From NCBI GenBank assembly GCA_910579805.1, contig CAJTWM010000038.1, positions 1-17,863 of the forward strand: a DNA stretch of 17,863 bases, written 5' to 3'. Shown in pieces: positions 14,635 through 17,863 of the stretch (within the stretch, counting starts at the first letter, position 1; each line of letters begins with the position of its first letter). The notes beneath the pieces were generated by a model. That model did not search any database. It saw nothing but the letters and a program-made list of their open reading frames with translations, and was not told the origin of the DNA. The DNA comes from an uncultured Lachnospiraceae bacterium. GTDB lineage: Bacteria > Bacillota > Clostridia > Lachnospirales > Lachnospiraceae. The position numbers were made by a program, and so were the translations under genes.

Positions 14635-16281
14635 TTATTCGATACCTCTCACTGCATTTAACCCATATCCTTCCATATAAGTCAGTTTGATAGTATCCCC
14701 TTCTTTATATCTTACAATTCCGATCAGGTTTTCCTGAGACATATCCACGTCAAAAATATCTTCGTTGTTTTCCAGACAAATATAGTAATGCGTAGTTCCT
14801 TCCAATACGACCGGCGCGATAGCTTCTATCCTGCCGCTTGCCGTAAGCATACTGTCCGCCGCCGCGCTGACGATCCCGTTGGTATTGAGCAATTCGTTAT
14901 AATTTTTTTCACATTCTCTTATCGTATCGCCGATAGCTACCCATTGATATTTTTGGACATTCACCATGGCATACTTTTTCACCAGTCCCGCGTCGTCCTT
15001 TAACGCCATGAAATAAGTCGGTTCGCCGGCGATATTTAAAAGTAAGGGGAACGTCGCCCGGTATCCCAGATTTTGCACCTGTCCTTCTGCGGAAGACATA
15101 GCCGAATCCTCAATCGCGCCCTCGATCTTGTAATATCTCGTTTCCATCGTCCTCTGGTTCATCAGTACGAATCCTACGTTAGACTGGTCTCCGCTGACAG
15201 AGGTCACTCCCGTATATACCCATACGTCGTCGTCCAATGCGATGTAGTTATAACCGTTTGTAGACTGCAGACAGTCCCTCTGCCCTAAAATGCTGTTAAA
15301 ATAACCACGTTTTAATGTCCCGTAATAATCATACAGATCCATCAACAGTTCTGCCGAGTATACTTTATCGATCCACTGTGGCACATCTTTTACGTCATAT
15401 TCCGTACATTCTCCCGTTACGGCGTTGCAAAGCACTATGCTGCCGATAGTCTGGCCTCCAAAAAGCCCGATATTAAACTTTTTGACCGGACAGACCCAAA
15501 ACGGCGTGCCCTCTTCATTGATTTCAAAAAATACCTGTTCGTCAAAAATATGGGTGGGGTAATGAAACCTCAAATGCCTGTATAAATTTCTGTTAAAATA
15601 CTCGGATTTAGAGTACTTAATCCCCTCTTCCAGCTTCACGCACTCCGTATCCTGCGTGGTCATATCGATCAGAATATATGCGGGTATCCCTTCTTTTTGA
15701 TTTGTCAGCCACTTGATCGTACTGGCATAGCGCAGCGGCGTGACCCGTACCGGTCTTCCCTTATAATTGATCTGGGAATAATCGCCCGATACTTCAAACT
15801 GAGATACCATCTCCACCATGCTTCCCATTTTACGGTCTCCTAAAAGCGCCGCGGAAGACTTATCCAGGATTGGTATCGTCGTATAATCCACTTCCTCCAC
15901 GTCTTCCGTAAAGATTCTTTCCTCCACGGTAAGAAGCTGCTGATATTTTTTAGCGTTGATGATAGGTGAGGAAAGCAGATCCCCAATCAGATAAACGGCA
16001 AAAATAAGGATCAGCAACGCGCCCAATATCTTCAGTACGTTATCAAATTGAAACGGAACGGTCCCCTTCCTTCTCAGTTCTTCCCATGCGCCTCCAAGGG
16101 CCTGCTCCTTTACCGCCTTTCTAAGCGCATATATGACCATCACGATCACGATCAGCGACATCACGAAAAACCAGCAGCCTGCCGAATGGATATTAAGGGC
16201 CGGCAGCGTCACATAATAATAAATTCCTGCCGCAAGCAATACAATAACTGCTATGATTACATTTCTAAGACCTTTTTTCAT
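14635..16281 (-). CDS. Membrane protein of unknown function, three N-terminal membrane segments
   Basis: I do not recognise a named family for this 548-aa protein. Three hydrophobic segments are visible near residues 7-28, 37-54 and 83-105, with a basic and charged stretch between the second and third. The remaining 440 residues are soluble and, by charge, probably outside the cell. They are rich in Tyr, Val and Glu and contain two related-looking stretches, roughly 120-330 and 330-548, each with beta-type alternation and a Y/F-rich core. No catalytic motif, zinc site or signal cleavage site is evident. The last segment ends in an OB-like beta pattern (about 470-540). It precedes the SGNH lipoprotein gene by 89 bp, which suggests an envelope role. 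The ATG has only a weak ribosome binding site; GGAGGAAGG lies too far upstream (19 nt). Confidence 0.85.
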   Translation of the reverse strand: MKKGLRNVIIAVIVLLAAGIYYYVTLPALNIHSAGCWFFVMSLIVIVMVIYALRKAVKEQALGGAWEELRRKGTVPFQFDNVLKILGALLILIFAVYLIGDLLSSPIINAKKYQQLLTVEERIFTEDVEEVDYTTIPILDKSSAALLGDRKMGSMVEMVSQFEVSGDYSQINYKGRPVRVTPLRYASTIKWLTNQKEGIPAYILIDMTTQDTECVKLEEGIKYSKSEYFNRNLYRHLRFHYPTHIFDEQVFFEINEEGTPFWVCPVKKFNIGLFGGQTIGSIVLCNAVTGECTEYDVKDVPQWIDKVYSAELLMDLYDYYGTLKRGYFNSILGQRDCLQSTNGYNYIALDDDVWVYTGVTSVSGDQSNVGFVLMNQRTMETRYYKIEGAIEDSAMSSAEGQVQNLGYRATFPLLLNIAGEPTYFMALKDDAGLVKKYAMVNVQKYQWVAIGDTIRECEKNYNELLNTNGIVSAAADSMLTASGRIEAIAPVVLEGTTHYYICLENNEDIFDVDMSQENLIGIVRYKEGDTIKLTYMEGYGLNAVRGIE

Positions 16282-16336
16282 TTTCCAAGACCTGTACCTT
16301 CCTCCGTTCTAACGGACAAATTTAATCATTTTCATT

Positions 16337-16366
16337 ATTATATTACAATTTTTCAAAATATCCTAA
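16337..16366 (-). promoter_or_regulatory. Probable promoter of the 548-aa membrane protein
   Basis: A perfect TATAAT (16337-16342) on the minus strand with TTAGGA (16361-16366, 3 of 6) at 18 nt. A small CCGTT/AACGG hairpin follows in the leader just before GGAGGAAGG. The rest of 16282-16527 is A+T rich and shows no gene; it separates the envelope genes from the acquired segment. Confidence 0.45.
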
Positions 16367-16527
16367 TTATTTTTTTATCATTTATCCGATCTGCTATCTT
16401 GTTTGTCCTGCATCATATTTAGTTTTACAACGAAAAAGCAATGGCGTTTTTATGTTGCCACTGCCCAAAATATTTGTGTTGAAATGATTTATGTCATCTC
16501 GGTAAACGGGAATTTCTCTGTTTCGAT

Positions 16528-16989
16528 TTACAATTCTTTTCCCATACAAAGAGATTCCGGCATATCTACATACGCACCATAATTAGGAATTTGCTTAAAT
16601 CCTAACTTTGAATATACATGACAAGATTCCGCTAAAAGTTCTCCTGTTTCCAAAATCATTTTCTTATATCCCAGTTCTTTCGCCCACTCTATTAGTTTAG
16701 AAACCAACTCTGTTCCTATGCCCTTTCCTTGTTCAGTTGGTATGACAAACACTCTTTTTAGCTCTACTGTATTTTCATCATAAGGACGTATCGAACCACC
16801 ACCAATCGGATTATTGCCTCGATAAACAACTATCGCTTCGTTTATTTTATCAATTAGGTTATATTGAGCATACTTATCTCGTTTAATTATTTTTCCAACT
16901 CGCAAATCTAAGTCCTCATCAAGCAGCCTGCAATTTTCTATAAAATCTTTGTTATTTCCATCGCATCTTAAAAATGTAATTTCGCTCAT
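16528..16989 (-). CDS. GNAT-family N-acetyltransferase
   Basis: Acetyl-CoA-dependent acetyltransferase of 153 aa, substrate unknown. The core motif is VELKRVFVIPTEQGKGIG (76-93), with QGKGIGTEL as the pyrophosphate-binding loop, followed by the usual helix, KKMILETGE and the CHVYSKLGFKQIPNYG end of the fold. I chose the ATG at 16989, which has GGGAGG 9 nt upstream; an ATG at 17040 would add 17 residues but lies inside a -10-like sequence. The gene is visibly more A+T rich than the envelope genes to its left and lies beside replication and IS remnants, so it was probably acquired. It appears intact. Confidence 0.88.
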   Translation of the reverse strand: MSEITFLRCDGNNKDFIENCRLLDEDLDLRVGKIIKRDKYAQYNLIDKINEAIVVYRGNNPIGGGSIRPYDENTVELKRVFVIPTEQGKGIGTELVSKLIEWAKELGYKKMILETGELLAESCHVYSKLGFKQIPNYGAYVDMPESLCMGKEL

Positions 16990-17031
16990 TTTTATATTAC
17001 CTCCCAAAAATCCTGATTCATCTTCGGATTT

Positions 17032-17037
17032 ATTATA
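17032..17037 (-). promoter_or_regulatory. -10-like sequence before the GNAT gene
   Basis: TATAAT on the minus strand, 43 bp before the chosen GNAT start. No convincing -35 hexamer is found, and A+T-rich sequence yields such matches by chance. Confidence 0.3.
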
Positions 17038-17066
17038 CATCTATTCACCCTTTTTGGAATACCTGA

Positions 17067-17336
17067 TTATATTTTCGGTATAAGAATGTATATGCGGTTT
17101 AGCTCCGCAAATCCCCTCTGCCTTACTCTCATAATCAGCCCTGCATTTTCCAGTTCATTCAGGGAACGCTTAACTGTCATTTCACACCGGAAGAGTTCAG
17201 CGGCAAACTGCCTGACAGGAAAATATACAAACAGAATTCCGTTCTCATCCTCCAGTTTTTTTGTGAGCATGGCATCCAGCATCTTTTTATGTGCCACTGA
17301 AAACAGGAACCGTCCAGATGCCCTTGATAAATTCTG
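17067..17336 (-). pseudogene. Remnant of a RepA_N-type replication initiator
   Basis: The minus-strand frame from a TAA at 17337 to the stop at 17067 encodes about 89 residues, with a possible GTG start at 17297. The part ENGILFVYFPVRQFAAELF, then TVKRSLNELENAGLI and RVRQRGFAELNRIYIL, matches the winged-helix DNA-binding region of RepA_N initiators found on Firmicute plasmids and Tn1549-like elements. The upstream residues LSRASGRFLFSVA also fit the family just before the winged helix, so the frame was once longer; the N-terminus is cut off by a stop and the long C-terminal region is missing. The rest of the element's replication or conjugation genes are not in the window. It lies 77 bp upstream of the GNAT gene. 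Confidence 0.6.
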
Positions 17337-17439
17337 TTATGTTATGTGTTCACAGCTTCAAATCAGCTATGAAAAGCTGACCGAAAAAGAACGCACGGAC
17401 TTGAAAAACATCATGAAAAAATCCGGTATCTATAGTTGA
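17302..17439 (+). pseudogene. Unidentified C-terminal protein fragment
   Basis: A plus-strand frame ending at TGA (17437-17439) reads like a real protein end: RNRPDALDKFCYVMCSQLQ, then YEKLTEKERTDLKNIMKKSG. No start codon with a ribosome binding site precedes it, and upstream the frame runs antisense through the RepA_N remnant. It may be the surviving tail of a gene cut by the same rearrangement. It overlaps the remnant by about 35 bp, so one of the two boundaries is wrong by a little. I cannot name the family. Confidence 0.35.
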
Positions 17440-17482
17440 TAATTTTCATTTTCCACAAACTTATAATTTCTCTATTACTAAA

Positions 17483-17716
17483 TTAACTTTTCACATAGTT
17501 TGTTGTCCGCTTGAATTTCTTAGGATATAAAATATCGTACAACCCGTCATCTGTCATATCCTGAATGTCATCCCAAGTCATGCCTTGCTGTCTGCAAAGT
17601 TCCTTAATTTCAGAAACTGTGTTTCTTGAGCATCCAAGTATTGCCGCCACCTCCCTTTCGCTTAGATTTTTGTTTAGAAGCTCCATCACGCTTCTGGGTT
17701 TCGTCTTTTTGTACAT
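17483..17716 (-). pseudogene. Truncated IS21-family transposase (IstA N-terminus)
   Basis: Seventy-seven residues starting MYKKTKPRSVMELLNKNLS. The helix-turn-helix REVAAILGCSRNTVSEIKEL (about 21-40) and the following stretch MTDDGLYDILYPKKF match the start of IS21-type IstA proteins, which normally continue for about 300-450 more residues with a DDE catalytic domain. Here the frame stops after NYVKS and no continuation is visible in any frame to the left, so the catalytic part was deleted. AGGAGG lies 9 nt before the ATG, inside a long hairpin. No IstB gene is present. The truncated protein could at most bind the element ends. Confidence 0.75.
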
Positions 17717-17723
17717 AATAAAA

Positions 17724-17780
17724 GACCTCCTATAGATTTATTAAAAGCACTAGGCTTTCTATCAAAATCTATAGGAGATC
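17724..17780 (-). promoter_or_regulatory. Hairpin enclosing the transposase ribosome binding site
   Basis: A 16-bp inverted repeat (17724-17739 with 17765-17780; one pair would be G-U in the minus-strand RNA) surrounds a 25-nt loop that itself holds AAAGC/GCTTT. The AGGAGG (17726-17731) is entirely inside the stem, with the transposase ATG 9 nt further on. Confidence 0.75.
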
Positions 17781-17820
17781 CTATATAAAATCAAATATCA
17801 AAGACCACTAGATGTTGTGG

Positions 17821-17863
17821 TGGCTCTCAAGCATTAGAATACCAAAATCAAATGGCTCTCAAG
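17821..17863. repeat. Two 11-bp direct repeats of IS-end type
   Basis: TGGCTCTCAAG occurs at 17821-17831 and 17853-17863, 32 bp apart, the last copy ending at the window edge. IS21-family ends usually carry several short transposase-binding repeats. A small ACCAC/GTGGT hairpin adjoins the inner copy. Confidence 0.65.

Larger units (their letters stand above)
17483..17863 (-). mobile_element. 5'-end fragment of an IS21-like element
   Basis: The segment holds, reading leftward, terminal-type repeats, a folded leader and the start of the transposase gene. The outer boundary is at or beyond the right edge of the window. The inner boundary near 17483 is a deletion point next to other remnants. 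Confidence 0.65.

Noticed and set aside
17724..17863. CRISPR-like repeats
   Set aside because: Only two 11-bp copies next to a transposase start; they fit IS21 end repeats.

Overview
The window looks like chromosomal DNA from an anaerobic Firmicute, most likely a Lachnospiraceae-type Clostridium relative. This rests on moderate G+C, AGGAGG ribosome binding sites, a single-domain Pta next to AckA, a TmcAL (YlbM) gene, a T-box ahead of leuS, and IS21/RepA_N remnants typical of gut Clostridia. Species-level placement is not possible by eye.

Region 1 (1-7000) is housekeeping. pta and ackA (minus strand) form the acetyl-CoA to acetate ATP-yielding pathway, with a clear promoter and a CcpA-type palindrome just upstream of it. 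Divergently transcribed tmcAL (plus strand) encodes the enzyme that uses acetate and ATP to acetylate C34 of elongator tRNA-Met. Between pta and tmcAL lies a 166-nt, nearly self-complementary element that would be the tmcAL 5' leader; I do not recognise it as any known RNA family, and it is the most interesting object here. leuS (minus strand) converges on tmcAL and has its own promoter and a T-box leader with terminator.

Region 2 (7064-16281) is a run of seven minus-strand genes concerned with the cell envelope. In transcription order these are a 548-aa membrane protein of unknown function, an SGNH-hydrolase lipoprotein with an SH3 domain, an acyltransferase-3 membrane protein, an OmpR-type response regulator, a sensor kinase, an ABC ATPase and a large FtsX-type permease. 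Acyltransferase, regulator and kinase are tightly packed and end in a strong terminator. The ABC pair begins after it. The same direct repeat, TTCTTAA at 11-bp spacing, lies ahead of the ABC pair and ahead of the SGNH gene, so these are candidate targets of the embedded response regulator.

Region 3 (16282-17863) is more A+T rich and looks acquired and decayed. It holds a GNAT acetyltransferase, a remnant of a RepA_N replication initiator, a small unidentified fragment on the other strand, and the 5' end of an IS21-family transposase gene whose ribosome binding site is enclosed in a long hairpin next to terminal-type repeats.
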